64,000 bases of DNA from Pelargonium tetragonum (lineage: Eukaryota; Streptophyta; Magnoliopsida; Geraniales; Geraniaceae), in assembly GCA_036897445.1 (NCBI GenBank), contig JAYMTL010000054.1:47693-111692 (forward strand), written 5' to 3'. Both the position numbers and the translations under genes were made by a program. The stretch's first letter is position 1; each line of letters opens with the position of its first letter. The notes beneath the pieces were generated by a model, which saw nothing but the letters and a program-made list of their open reading frames with translations, did not search any database and was not told the origin of the DNA. Shown one piece after another: positions 1-13,000 of the stretch.

Positions 1-3000
1 GTCTTTAAAAGAAAGGTTGCCGGTTCTCCAAAGTAACCCGCTTGAGAATTGATAAGGAGTCGCTGATTAAAATTCCCCAGATAGTAGTATCCTGTAAGAC
101 ACAAAAGTCCGGTTAAGGAAATTGTTTTAATAAACCATTACGAGTAAAATTATAACTTAGTTACAAACCAATTGTTTAGTGCCTCTTACTATTATTGAAT
201 TCTAATACCCGTAAGAATCCTAATTATAAAGGCGACAAGACTCTTCTCAAGTTGAGGGTTACCTATGGCGCTGCTATTGGTGTCTAGTCAAACCCCTTCC
301 ATCAAACAAAGGATAAATTGGGGATCAAAATCAAAGTCTTTTTCCTGATTCCAAACCAAAATGCACTTATTATTCTAGTTAAGACAACTAAGTTATTTAC
401 AATTGTTATGTCGCACGCCTCTTTAAGAAATGCAAGGATTTAGTCAATAAGGGGGTAGCCTGGAATTAATTCTTTGAAAGAAAAAGGATTTTAGTAGAGA
501 TGTAGGGAATTTTTAAGTCTTGAATGTAAGATAAGATGGCATTAAAAAGCATTTCCGTGTAAAAACATAGAGAAAAAAAGTAAGATGAGCGTCCTTTTTC
601 AGGAACTTCACGTAAAGGACCCGAGATATTTAACCTCTTCTTACATAGTAGGATCCGAATCGGGCTTTTTTTTTTAGTTACGTAGACAGTTTATCCATTT
701 CATCCTAAGGCAGACTCCTATATTTCTTTTTTTTATTACGACACTCCTGCTGTTTAGCTATTCCTGAATTGACCAACCGATAGAGTACCCTCTTTTTTGT
801 ATTGAAGAATCCTCAATTTCAGAATTCGGTTAATTTTTAACTTTCAAATTCAATTTAGTTGGGAACTGGACTGGCACTTACTTTTTTACTACTATATATA
901 CTAAAGGGATTCCTTAGCGAGAATACAATTACAAGGCAGCTCTTTTAATAAGGAGTTCTGTGAAGTATAGTCGAAAAAATGTACTCAAAGCGAAAAAAGG
1001 GCTTTACTTATCTTTTAGCTTTTAGTTAGTTTTTAGATCTGGCTTCGAGAAGAAAACAAGAATTCCCTAATATCTATAATGAAATAGACTTCCGTGTGGG
1101 GTAGTACTAGGGAGCTCCCAGTAAGAATAAGCATAGATTCAGTAGAAAGGTACTCATCTTTCTATACCATAAGGGATTTTTTTCCCGGGACTCTATTATG
1201 AATATAAAGACCTTAGTAAGGATCCGGATCTTATAAGTTATATTTATTTGGATTCCGGCGCCGAAGAATTACGTGTTTCCAACCAGAATCCCTTAGAGGG
1301 AAGGGGCAGAAATTCTTATGTCTCTAGGAGTAGTTTACTTTGTATTATAAGCGGCTGAACAAGTGACTAAAATCTTTTTACGGGATACCTAAGGCTCAAA
1401 TATCTGTACCCTACTCTATCTATATAGATTAACTTGGAAAGATTTTTCTCAGAAAGTAAGAAAGAATCCGGGGTAGCTATTAAAAATAAGTAGACCCCCC
1501 ACGCTTTTACGTAAAGGGAAGCCAAAACCTTAGATTTTTGCCAATATTCAAGTCTTTGTAAAACCTCAGGAAAATGAGTACACAACAAGTTCCGAATAGA
1601 ATCGTAGCTAAAGTATTCGACAATGTATACTAAGGATTACTCCGCAAATTTTAAAAGAAGAATAGTAAAAATATAAGAACCCTCTTTAATAGAGGCTCTT
1701 AGTACTTACCCACTTTAGTAAAGGGTCTCAAAAAAAGCTTTCCTTATTCTGGTATTTCCGTTTTCATTTAAGGAATCTACTAATTGAAGTTCCTAACTCC
1801 TACTACCCTAGTCTAATTGCCTTTAATCAGAATACAAATTAAGGGTTTAACTTTAACATTTAATACAAGAGTAGATTTAGATAATTAAAGAGATCCTTCA
1901 AGGGGGTACTGAAAAGGGCTAGGTTATTAAGGATTTATAAAATATAAGGAAATCGCAGGGAAAATAGACCCAAACTCTTTTTTTAATCCATTCTAGAAAA
2001 GACTTTTGGCATTGTTTGTTCTATCTGTATTCGTTTTCCTTAACAAAGCTGTGTATAGGGTATTTTAAAATAAATTAAGTTTATGATTTTGCGAGGTTAA
2101 TATAGTTTGAGTACCAATATGGGTGTCGCAAGGTTTCTCTTAAATAGACAGTTTGTCTTCAAAGAAAGTTAACTCAACCAAAAGTAGATACCCCAATTTA
2201 TAGGGGCTTATTACTAATAATCCAGGAATTCCTTTTGTTTAAAAAGTGCCGAATAAGCTAAAAAAACTTTATTATGAAACTGATCCTACCCTTGTTTTAG
2301 AGCGCTATATCTATAGTATAAGAAGGAAGTATATATAAGGGGAGGACTCTTCTTGATCTAATTGTATAATACGTATCTCTCAGTGTAGTTCCTAAAAACC
2401 TATTTCTATTAAAGTTATTAAAAATAGAGTCAGGGGTTTTCCTAGGTCCCCTTTAGGATTTAGCAAGGCCCATACCAGGTAGCCCTAGTCGTAATGTGAC
2501 TTGTCAGGCTCCAAAAGGAACTTGTACGGATAAACGGCAAGGAAAACTCCCAAGGTGGGGCCCCTTATCTATGACTTTCAAAAGGAGTCCCTATTTCTGA
2601 GCGATATTTACTTTACTTACCCGCTTTACAGAAAGATTCCAAATTATCTGACCTTTACAGGGATTTCTATTTCCTTGACTTATCAATAATGGATGACCTC
2701 TATTCTAGTCTAGTGAGTTTACTTTAGTGTTTCCCTCCGCGGCATAAGGATCCCTTACTGACTCAACACTTTTATGTGGCGTTGTGAAATATTTTATTTA
2801 GAGCCTACCCGCACCTATATGATATACTAAAGTAATTTAAGCATAAAATCTAAATGTATTTGTATCGCTGCAAAACAGGGTCTTTTGGAACAGTATCGAA
2901 GTTAAAGGAGCCTCTTTTTTCTTCTTAAGGTATCCACCACAGTGTACTCGCGAATAACTTGTGACTTATCTTATATTAAGAGTCAATTTTTTAGAAACTT

Positions 3001-6000
3001 TTTTAGACAGCCTTATTATTTAATTTGACTAAGCATCACGGGGCGGGCCTTCAACTAACTGGAAGGAATTCTTACGTTGTAACAGTAACCCCCTCGACTT
3101 AGAAATTCCCAGTACAACAGACTAAAGTAAATTAACAAACGAAGTTGATCCACTTGAGTCTAATTTCCCTTTAAGTGTAACTAAAGCTAGACCCAGGAAA
3201 ACCCTTTATTATTTATGGAGTTAAGGCAATGTATATTGCTGCTTGACAACTCCGGAAATTGAAAATAAGTTTTTTTTAGAAGCTATTCTACTGGCATAAG
3301 CGTAATAGTGGTCAGACAGATCATAACCACAATATCATGATATTCAATTTATATAGTAAAAGAAGGGCCCAGGTTGGGCAAGTCTTAGACCTCAGCTACA
3401 CTTAACAAAGTACAGAATCTTTTTTATGACACTATACTATAAAGAAAAGGATACCCTCTGTAATAGCTTGTGTAAATTACTTATTCATGTATCTCGCCTC
3501 CTTACCCTGTGGCTGGAAAAAACTTGTTACACGCTTTAAATCTTATTTATAGTTTTTTGATTCCTTGTTTAAGCCTGGCTTTTTTTATATATTATCCCTA
3601 ATTTGTTAAAAAAGTCTTTTACAGAAAGTGATAAGTACTTACGCATTATCCCCCGCAAAATACTAAGCTTGGGTAGATTATTAACTTTTAGCAAAAGAAA
3701 CACAACCTGTATTTAGACGCTTCGAAGGAATTCCTTTAGCCTTTGGAAAATGAAAATATAGTAGTACAAACTCACAATGTCTTGCTTTTAATAAGCCGCT
3801 AAAAGAGGCTTTATTTACAAATTCTTTTTAAATTAATGTAGAATTTAAGCATTTATATAGAAAAGAAAAGGTTATAAGTCTCAAGCCACGTGTTATTAAA
3901 TCCAGAATTGTATGAGCAGTCCAAGCGGGAAAAATATGTTATAGTTATATTAGCCTACAATAAAACCCTATATAAGTTCGAAAGGTACCCTTAGTAATTT
4001 GCATAGAATGCCCCACTATAAATATATAAGGAGCTGTGGCGCTCTCCCATAGGATATTCTGACTGGCAAAACCCAGCGTAATATACCTATTACCTACAAG
4101 TACAAAATCTGTATATTACTAAAAATAGTTAACAGGAAAAAATTTGTGGGAAATTAAGTTTCAAAATAAATAGATTTAGAAGAGAGGATCCCCAATGTAC
4201 TAAGGGAAAACTGAGATGAAGCATATAACTTCAATTTTGGTTTCATAAGTGGGTTCCTTATCACAATTATATATTATCGCATACTTTTTAGTAGATAAAA
4301 GTAGGATTCAATGGGTATTTCGGTAAGTATATAAACTCTCACAAGCTACAGTCTGGCAAGGGATGTAATTTATACTTAGTTTAGTAGAGTTACAAAGCAA
4401 GGCATCCCTGGGCCAAAGGAAACCTAGTCTTAATGGGATACCGAGAAGTTAGAATCGGGGTACTAGCTTTCTGGCAAAAAATAAGGGTGCAGTTCAAGTT
4501 TAGTTCTAGTCTTTTAGGCGGGTTTGCAATGGAAGAGTATTCCAACTTTTAAAGTTGAGAACGTCAAGTAAGTAGTAAGTCATAGCTTTGTTACATTTAT
4601 CCCGTTTTTGTATAGTCAAAAATTTTGTACGCACAAAAGGATTTAACTCTAGAAAAAAAGTTACCCAGTACTACATTTAAACAAGGAAATTTTAGACATA
4701 TCCCTTCACTCAAGCAAAAAGGACTCTGTTACTAAAGGCGGAAGAATATGGGCTTGCTTAGTCTTGAAATAGCGTACTGCTCTTAATTTCATTTCATTAA
4801 GGAGCCCTTTTTATTAAAACGGATTGCTGCTAGCGTACATAACTTTACTTTACGGGTAGTAACTCGATTGCTTAGAAGAAACCGAGGGGATCCCTATAAA
4901 TGAAATCTCATTTTCGTACCCTTGTAGTTATAGGTTCTTTAAAAAAGGTTATTCGAGCTTTTATTATTTTCTATTTGTCAGTGGCATAGCTCTTATAAAA
5001 TAAAACCGACTGCTTTCTCTTCGTATCCGTTATTTTATTCAGGGTTTCTCGAAATGAAATATATTGTATTTGGGAGCAAGCAAGTCAAAAGAATAAGTTT
5101 AAGAAATTTTATCCGTTTTACACAGTTTTCAAGGTTAAGTCATTTGTTTCTAGTTAAGTCTAGGTGAAAGTCTATTCTTCCTGATCCGGTTTTAGTAGTA
5201 AGACAGTTGGTATGGCAGCTATCACGACTAACAAGAGTATCAAGACAAAGAAGAACTATGAAGCTACAGACTAAAAAGAATCTAGTACAAAAAAATTTTT
5301 TTAAACTAGATCTTGCAGGATGGAATCTTATAACTATAGGTTATACTTATTATAGAGAGCAATTTCAGCTTTCAAGCTGCGCTCTGTGTAAGATTTTTTT
5401 GCTTTTTGCAGGATAAGTTATTAAAATTTAGGAAGGGAGGGTTTAAAAAAGTAACTTGTATAAAAACCCTAGAGTCTCCTGGATTTTTGGAATCCTGCAA
5501 ATAACTAAAACAAAATTGATTTAAATCCGTTGCAGATAGGTTCAGATATCAAGTAGCTTGCCTGTTATTCTAAGTTCCTTAGGGGGTTAGTTTTAGGCCT
5601 TTGTTCCTTTAGTAATATAGCATTTCAAAAAAGGCAAATCAACGCCACCCAGTTAGATTGAATAATATAGAAACTTTTTCGCACCCCTGCAATCGGTTTA
5701 AAAGACTTTTTTATTTTTATAAAAGCAAATTTCTCGGCTAGTAAAACTTCGGTCCGGTTTGTTGGTTATGTAAATTTGAAGCTTGGATTCACGGGCACTC
5801 TCTCTGTGGGGGTTTCCTTATTGACTGCTTTCGTACACTCCCCTAAAAGGAAGAGCTGAGCAAAGTAATATGAAAAGAGTAGAACCCTGTTTGTAGTTAT
5901 TGTTCAGCACTCAAAGGTGCAAAGTTTCTTTTATAAATCCAAAAAAAAACCTAAGAAGTACAATATTAAAGGGTTGGGCTTTCCCTAGTAGGATTCTCCT

Positions 6001-9000
6001 CATATTAATTAACGGGTTTTCACAAAGAGTAGTAAGGTAAACTAAGCGGAAAAAAGCCTTCTCAGTACTTTTCTATCTTAGGGTCTTTTTAAACAAAAGG
6101 CGATACCCTAATTGACGCCCCCCTTGTGATAGTAATTCAAAGTTTTCTCTTACAGGTGTCCGGGTAGCTTTACACGCGAGCTTCCTATATACGAGATTCA
6201 TTAACATGGAATCATAGGAAAAAGTTTACTAACGGACTAAATTGCAGAATTTATTTAAAAGAGCTCTCTACAGAATATTTAGAGGTCAAAATCTTCCTTA
6301 TAACAAGGGTCCTCTGCCTTTTGGCTTTTATTTAAGCCTTGAGAAAGAAAAATTATTATGTCTCTACTAAATTATTTCGGATTTTTTCTATACCTACTAG
6401 GATGCCGGCGAGTCCTGTTTCGGAAAAGTAACGCCTTAACTTACTTATAACAAAAATGAAAGGATTTACCCCAGCAGTTTTATCATATTTTCCAATACAA
6501 GAAAAAGAATTCGGTTTCAAAAAGGGCCTCGTAAATTTGTCTAAAAAGAAACCTTTTTCATTTGAGACAGGGTCTAAAGTATAATAGAGAGCGCCTAACT
6601 ACTTTTTAAGGGTAAACTCATACGTACTAACTAGGAAAATTTAGAATTTAGAGCCCGTACTACAAGACCTTTCCTGCTTTTATTAAAGGAGGCTACTCTA
6701 TTATTCGTCGAGGCAGCTTTATACTCTTGTATTGGATGTATCACTATCTATAAAATTTTTCAAGCGTCCTTTTCGTTTTAATTAAGCAGGATTTTAGGCG
6801 TTATGCGACATCTAAGCATAACTGGACTTTGCTGGAGTATCCTGTAGCGCCGCACTGACTAAAGCATTCTATCTAAACATAGGGCCTGGTAAAGTTCTTC
6901 TATAAGCTAAAAGCAGCCAGGTTTGGAAAGGTAGATACTTATACGTCCTGTATCACTGTAAATACCCCGTTTTTAGGAGTATAAATCAAAAGCATTAAAT
7001 GTAAATGGCGAGACTCACTCCTTTTTAGGCTCGGGTATGCTAGCATAATTCTAGTTTCCAACTTACAAGTTAAGGGCTCTCAACTTTTTGGTTTTCATTT
7101 TAAAGAGCGATACTTTAATTTCATTTGGGAATATAAAAAAGGGGGGTGCGAGTTGAAAAGCAAAGCCTTTTAGTGATACCTTAAAACTGAGGGGGTTCTA
7201 TCAAAGATTTTTATCTTTTAAATTCCTAAGGAGAGTCAACTAAATATACTAGAGGACTGCTAAGAATGTATAATTCAGTCCAGAAAATTTTATAAAAGTC
7301 TAACCCTCTCTTACTCTTTATTATGAGTATTAAGATTCTTATTCTAGGCTCCTCCCTTTCATTTTCACAGTCAAGAGTAAGCATTAAGGACTTTTATAAG
7401 AAAAGAAAAACTAGACTTAATTTCTAGGTTTTTCAGGGGTTTAAGTACGGGATAACGTTAGATGAAGCCATCCTATAATAAGTACGAACTTGGCACTACT
7501 CGTAGTATAACAAAGGTCTTAACTTTTAGAAAATTCTTAGGCTCCTTATAACTTCTTTTTTTATTGGGCTTAAAGCTGTCTTTAGAATCCCTACCAACCT
7601 CTTAGAGTTCCTCTATATTTATTTTGTGTTACAGGATTTAAGACTTTTTCAAAGCTTTCCTTTTCGAAAGAGGCTAGCTTTGCCTTTAGCCCAGCTTTTT
7701 GGTAAAAAAAAAAGGGGGGACATATAAGGAGTGTACTTACTTTTCTTTTATATTCTTATATATCTTAAACACAGGGTTTTACTATTCGTGTAAGATCTTT
7801 AAGCAAGCTTTATACAAGTAAAAAAAACTTACGAAACAAGCCCAAGCTAAATAAAAAAAGAATTAGGGCTTCTTTAAGATTATATCTCAACGCTTTTTAA
7901 TTTTAAGTAAGAGGCTTACTTTGAAATCTACAGTAACAGCATTCAAAACAAACTAAATTCTCTCGTCTTAGAATATCTGGTAACTTCAGACAGGGCTTAA
8001 TACCGGCACAAAATTTAGAAGAGTAAGAAGAAGCCGTATAAAATTTTCTTTATAGCGTAGAGAAAAGTAAATCAAAAACTCCAGATACAAGGACTCATAC
8101 TTTTTAGGTATACACTTATACACTTAGGAAGTCCTTTTTATTTGAAAATAGATATTTAATATCACCGAGATCTTCAAAAGAAAGCTCAAGAGCTTTTTAT
8201 AGGTGCCCTTGTGAAGGGCGCCGGTTAAGTTAAGGACCCCTTAAGGTAATAACGACTAAGTAGATATAAAATATAAAGTGACTCCCCGAACCCCCGTTGA
8301 CCAGTACTTTGTACCTGCAAAGGAATCTAGTATCCCAAACAGGGATTTTATTAAAGTAAGGGTACGCTAGGAAGTTCTGTTTCTCTTTCTCGTTTTCTTT
8401 GTTGTATATCTAATTTAGTATAAGAAATGTCGGGTTTTAAAGCGCTTACAAGCCTCCCCTTGTATCCTCAAAGCTCTCCGGATTGGGTAGTATTATTCGA
8501 TACCCTTTTAGATATTGCATAAGTTCAGATTTCTTTTATTCCAAAAACTTAAAGGGTTTTCCAGCTCTTGCACTCTAGTGTCTGTAGTTTTAAATAGACA
8601 GCTACAGCTAAGGTTGCTTTCTAAGAGGAGTAAATCTAGATAAATGAAATTGCAGTACAGACTATAACTATACTGGACTGACAAAAATCGAGGGTTTAAT
8701 TTCGAAGTGAAGGAGACATTTTCTTTTTTAAGGATTTACCCAAGCTCTGAATTATTCATAATTATAGAAACTCTTGAATCAGAACTAGACAAAATTCCTT
8801 ATCAAGGTAGTCAAAATTTCTATATAAAGAGCTCGTATTTACCCCTATCTTTCTTGTACATGAAATTATAGAATTCCGCTATAACTTACTTATATTAGGA
8901 CTCGAACCTAGGAGCATCCTCTCGAATAAACCTTTGATTTGCCGTATGTGAACCTTATTTCACGTAGTAAGCAGTAAGCTCATAAAGCTTTCTCAGTAGT

Positions 9001-9960
9001 GCGTATAGCACTTACTATTCCCAGTAACAAGTAAATTCTTTAGTTCAAAAGAAATAGCTAAACAAAAAAAATGAGTATACTTACTCCGAAGTTACACTTA
9101 CATTAATTTTTTACCGACTCCTTATTATCTTTTATAAATAGGATTTTGCGAATAAAGTAAGCTGCCGACCCAAGTAGAAGCAGAAAGAGATTTTTTAGTT
9201 TTTAATGTGGATGCCAAAGCTTATAGCAGCTATCTTAATAGAATTCCGTAAGACCCTTCTGAAGGGAAATTTCACCTAGCTTTTTTAGTCTCAAACCCGG
9301 CTATTGCTATTAAAGGGGTACCTGAATTTCTTTTACCCGTATAAACATAGTAACCGGATTCCCTATTCTTTGAATATCAACACAATGAGATAGAATGCAA
9401 TTTACTTGTCCAAGTCTCATAGTGCGGGAAAATTATATCAAAATCTTTCGGAATCTACTTAACACAGATATTAAAAACTTCTTGTATTTATATGTATTAT
9501 ATCGAGTCCTTTAGAGACGATAACCCGCTGTAAAAAGACCCTGCAATTTGGTAAGGGAAAAAGAACTCAAAAGGTAAGCTTGCTTAGCAAGTCTAATAAG
9601 GGATCCTTTTTTCTTTATATAGTAAAGTATTTGTACTAAGTTAGAAAAATCCAATATAAGGAATTAAGTACATGCAGAATAAAAAGTCTTTTTATACCCC
9701 GGGATTCCTTGATAAAAGGGGTTTGGAGTTTCCATAAATACATAAAAAGCTGCCAAATACTTGTACTAAAAGCACAGAGTAACCTTATTATGAAGGGTTT
9801 CCTCCTGTACTGTAAGTGGCTTTAAAAGGCAGGGCGTATCCCCTAACCTATACATATTAATTCATGAAATATTGGGATTTCTCCAATTCTTCAAGGGTAA
9901 CCAGAAAATGAAGAAAATTTGTAACCTAGTTTAGCCTAGTTAAAATCAATTTCTTTTTTA
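1..9960. other. No gene seen; degenerate AT-rich sequence
   Basis: Nothing here reads as a gene. The only open frames of 60 codons or more are a minus-strand one at 1367-1588 and a plus-strand one at 5207-5416, both without recognisable motifs. The stretch has many purine runs followed by pyrimidine runs, giving short palindromes such as GGATCC (at 651, 1220, 2748, 4186, 4888 and 9601). One good hairpin lies at 8202-8222. No repeat copy longer than a few words was recognised. Confidence 0.5.
8202..8222. other. Hairpin, 9-bp stem with 3-nt loop
   Basis: GGTGCCCTT, loop GTG, AAGGGCGCC form nine pairs, eight Watson-Crick and one G-T. It is locally GC-rich compared with its surroundings. No U-run follows immediately and no gene lies upstream, so calling it a terminator is not justified. 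Confidence 0.5.
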
Positions 9961-10009
9961 GTCTAATTAATGGGTTCTCTTAATTTAAAACCCTGCCTCT
10001 TAACCCGAC

Positions 10010-10023
10010 TATATATATATATA
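10010..10023. repeat. Short AT-dinucleotide microsatellite
   Basis: Seven TA units in a row, uninterrupted. Short alternating TA tracts are expected in DNA with excess TA steps. Confidence 0.85.
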
Positions 10024-13000
10024 AGTGCACCTGTCCTTATGGGATTTAATAATGTGGGAAGTAGTAAAGTAAAACTTTGTGCGATCGGGGATTCTCTGTG
10101 CCTATAAATTTGAGTTCTTTTGAAGAGTGTACGGCGCTGCGCTGTCTCGGATGGGATTTCCAACTCTAGAAAAAGACAAGTTCCTTTATGTTACAAAACT
10201 TTTTGCATTGCTTATTGTAGCTTAAATTAGCTTTGGTTTACATATAGCAAGCAAGTTTTGTTTATCCACGACTAAAGTTAGGTCTCAACCTCTGTAATTA
10301 GAATTAGTTATCTAGGATTTTGCCGAAAAGGGGGAATAACTTTATACCAGAGACTTACTAGTAAACTTATCCTTCTCAAAGGGGATCCTATCTAAAAACT
10401 TTGCGGGGTTTTTGTTTGTTTTAGGAATTGCCTTATTTCTAATTTATATGGATACCCTCAGCTTTGCTAGGCGTTATCAAAGTCTTTTGGATGGCAAGAG
10501 TCAGATCCTAGTGCTCTTAAATCTTTTATGTATACTAAATAAAAGGAAGACCGACCTAAAGTGTTTAGATATGACTTTTGAGTCCCTTAACCTATCTTTA
10601 TATGTAAAACTTAGAATTTAGAATCCCTGGAGATTTAGGAGATATAACAATTCTAGCGGGACTGGAGAGTTCGAAAAGGAAAATCGACTTGATTGACAGA
10701 GTCTTGTAAGCCCGTAAACTTATAAACGGAGACCCTTGTCTTGGAAAATATCACGTAATAGAGCTGCTCATTTCAAGAATATAGATAAGAATTCTAATGC
10801 TTTTGATAAAATAGGTACACTACGACTACCATAAGGGACTCTAAGCAATATATCTTCTAAAAAAAGATATTTTGGATAAATCAGATATGAAGCTAAGCAA
10901 ATAAAGGCTGTAATTGCAGGTTTTTATTGAAAGTGTTGACTTAAGGAATTGCTCTTATTTCTTTCTAGACCCTACAAGTCTCATAGTAAAACCATTTTAG
11001 AATTCCTCAGTCCGAGGATAAGTAATAGAGCTGAAAAGAGTATCCTTTTGGAAAGGGGTACAATACTGATTTCAAATAAGGCTTTGTATTTTCTGGGTAT
11101 TTTGTTAGTGTTAGTCGATAGAAACTTAATTTAATGTTTAGGGAACCGATTTGATTGAATAAAACTGGTTAAGGAAAAATTTTAAGTAGAGCTTGGTTAG
11201 TACAAAAGGACTTTTGACTAGGTAAATAGGGGCGAGTAAGTCTTGTATAAACTTCATGTTGTGCAGTATTCTGCCAATAGATTCTCGACAATTTTTGTTA
11301 GAAAAACCTATTATCTTTTGTACAAGGAATTCTAGTAGTTACCAATTTTGAAAGGTGAACGGGTTTGAGTTTTTAGAATACTGTGTTGTCTATAGAAGCA
11401 TGCGTGGTGTTAATGTCATAATATACTAGTAAAAGGGACCTCTTATTAACATTTGGCTTAGCTATAAAGACTTTGTTTTATTGCTCTTGTTTTTTTTATC
11501 CTCAAGGAGCACCACCCAGATCTAAGGTTCGATTGAGACAAAGTTATAGTTGCTATGGTTTATAGGATTCCGATAGCATGCAAAGTTTGTCTCTTCTAGA
11601 ATGATTTAGGCTAGGGGTCGTTTTAAATTAAACTCTTAACTTAAAGCAGTCATGTAAGTGTAAAGCAACGGTTCGGCATATTATACAACGCAAGTTTTTT
11701 GTTTTCAAGAAATACCTTTTCAGTAGATGCTAAGCAAACAAAGCCTTTTTGTGTATGCTATCGGCCTTGTACTGCTCTATACGATAGTACACCCCCTTTA
11801 ATTTCAGGTCTCGGATAAGATAGGAACTTCCGGAATGCTTTACCCTATATGGAAGGGTTTATAACCTACTTTCAAGAAAATTAGATACAAATGTAACTGA
11901 ACAACCAGAGGTACAAGGTTTCATCCTAGCGCCCATAAGGGGTCTCAAAAACTTAAAGGTGTAATAGAAAATTCTTAGATATGTAAAAAAAATCTCGCAT
12001 GTATTACTCAGTAAGCCAAGACTTAATTATTAATAAAATAAAGAAAAAGCTTAAACTCAAAATTACACTAGATCAAGGGACCCCTAGCTTGATTAGGAAC
12101 CAGTAGATAGCCAATCACTCTTATTTATGCTTATTCTACATAAAACTTAGAGAGTACACTAGAGTTCTAACTAAAGAACTAAGCAACTATTCTATTAAGA
12201 AATGTCTATTTTGAGATTTTCACTGTCCGAGACGGCGTCAAAATTTGTATTACTAGATTCGTCTTAACTTTGACTAGGGAGCTAGGCCCCTAATTGTTAT
12301 TCATTCGCTAGGAAAACTCTTATGTATAGGGGTTGTTGTGTAAGTAGTATTCTAAATTTTTAGATTACGCAATCCCATACTACTTTTATCCGATATAGCT
12401 CAACGAAACTTAGAACTTATTAACATTGCATAAGTGATATCAAAGAGTGATGGACTCGCACAGTAATTCGAGTGATGTTAAATCCCGGCTTCTCAAGTGA
12501 ATTGGAGTAGAATATTCAAAAAGGAAGCTTTTTCTTATGAACTTGTGCCGGTTGATTTTGCTGACTTATTCTTTGATCAAGTATAACTGGTTTGATTACA
12601 TACCCTATATTAGATTAGATATTGAGCGGTTCTAAAGAGAGTTTCTCATCGAAAGGAAACCGAGATTTTTAAGGTAATCCCTTTCTTAAACGCGGCATTT
12701 AAGGAGGCTTGGAATTTTGGGTCCTCTGTAAGGAGGTTTCACTAGTTTTATTAGCCTTAACAGAACGACTTACTTTATACTTTATGGGATTTTTTATTTG
12801 TAACAAACAAAAAGAGAAGTACTTTTAGAATAAGGAGCCCTTTTTTAAGACGAAACTCTTGCTGTGTTTAAACCACTCAAGGTTATCAGAGGAAAATCTT
12901 AATAGGCCCCTTCTCGTCAAATTTTAGAGTGCTTCCTTTAATTCCGATTTGAGAAACTTTCTAAGGCTTTTTAGTTGTAGGAGACCCAAGGCCAAGAACT

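Noticed and set aside
8899-8910. Reverse-strand GGTTCGAGTCC, tRNA-like
   Set aside because: Four of five T-stem pairs form, but no D arm, anticodon stem or acceptor stem could be placed on the minus strand.
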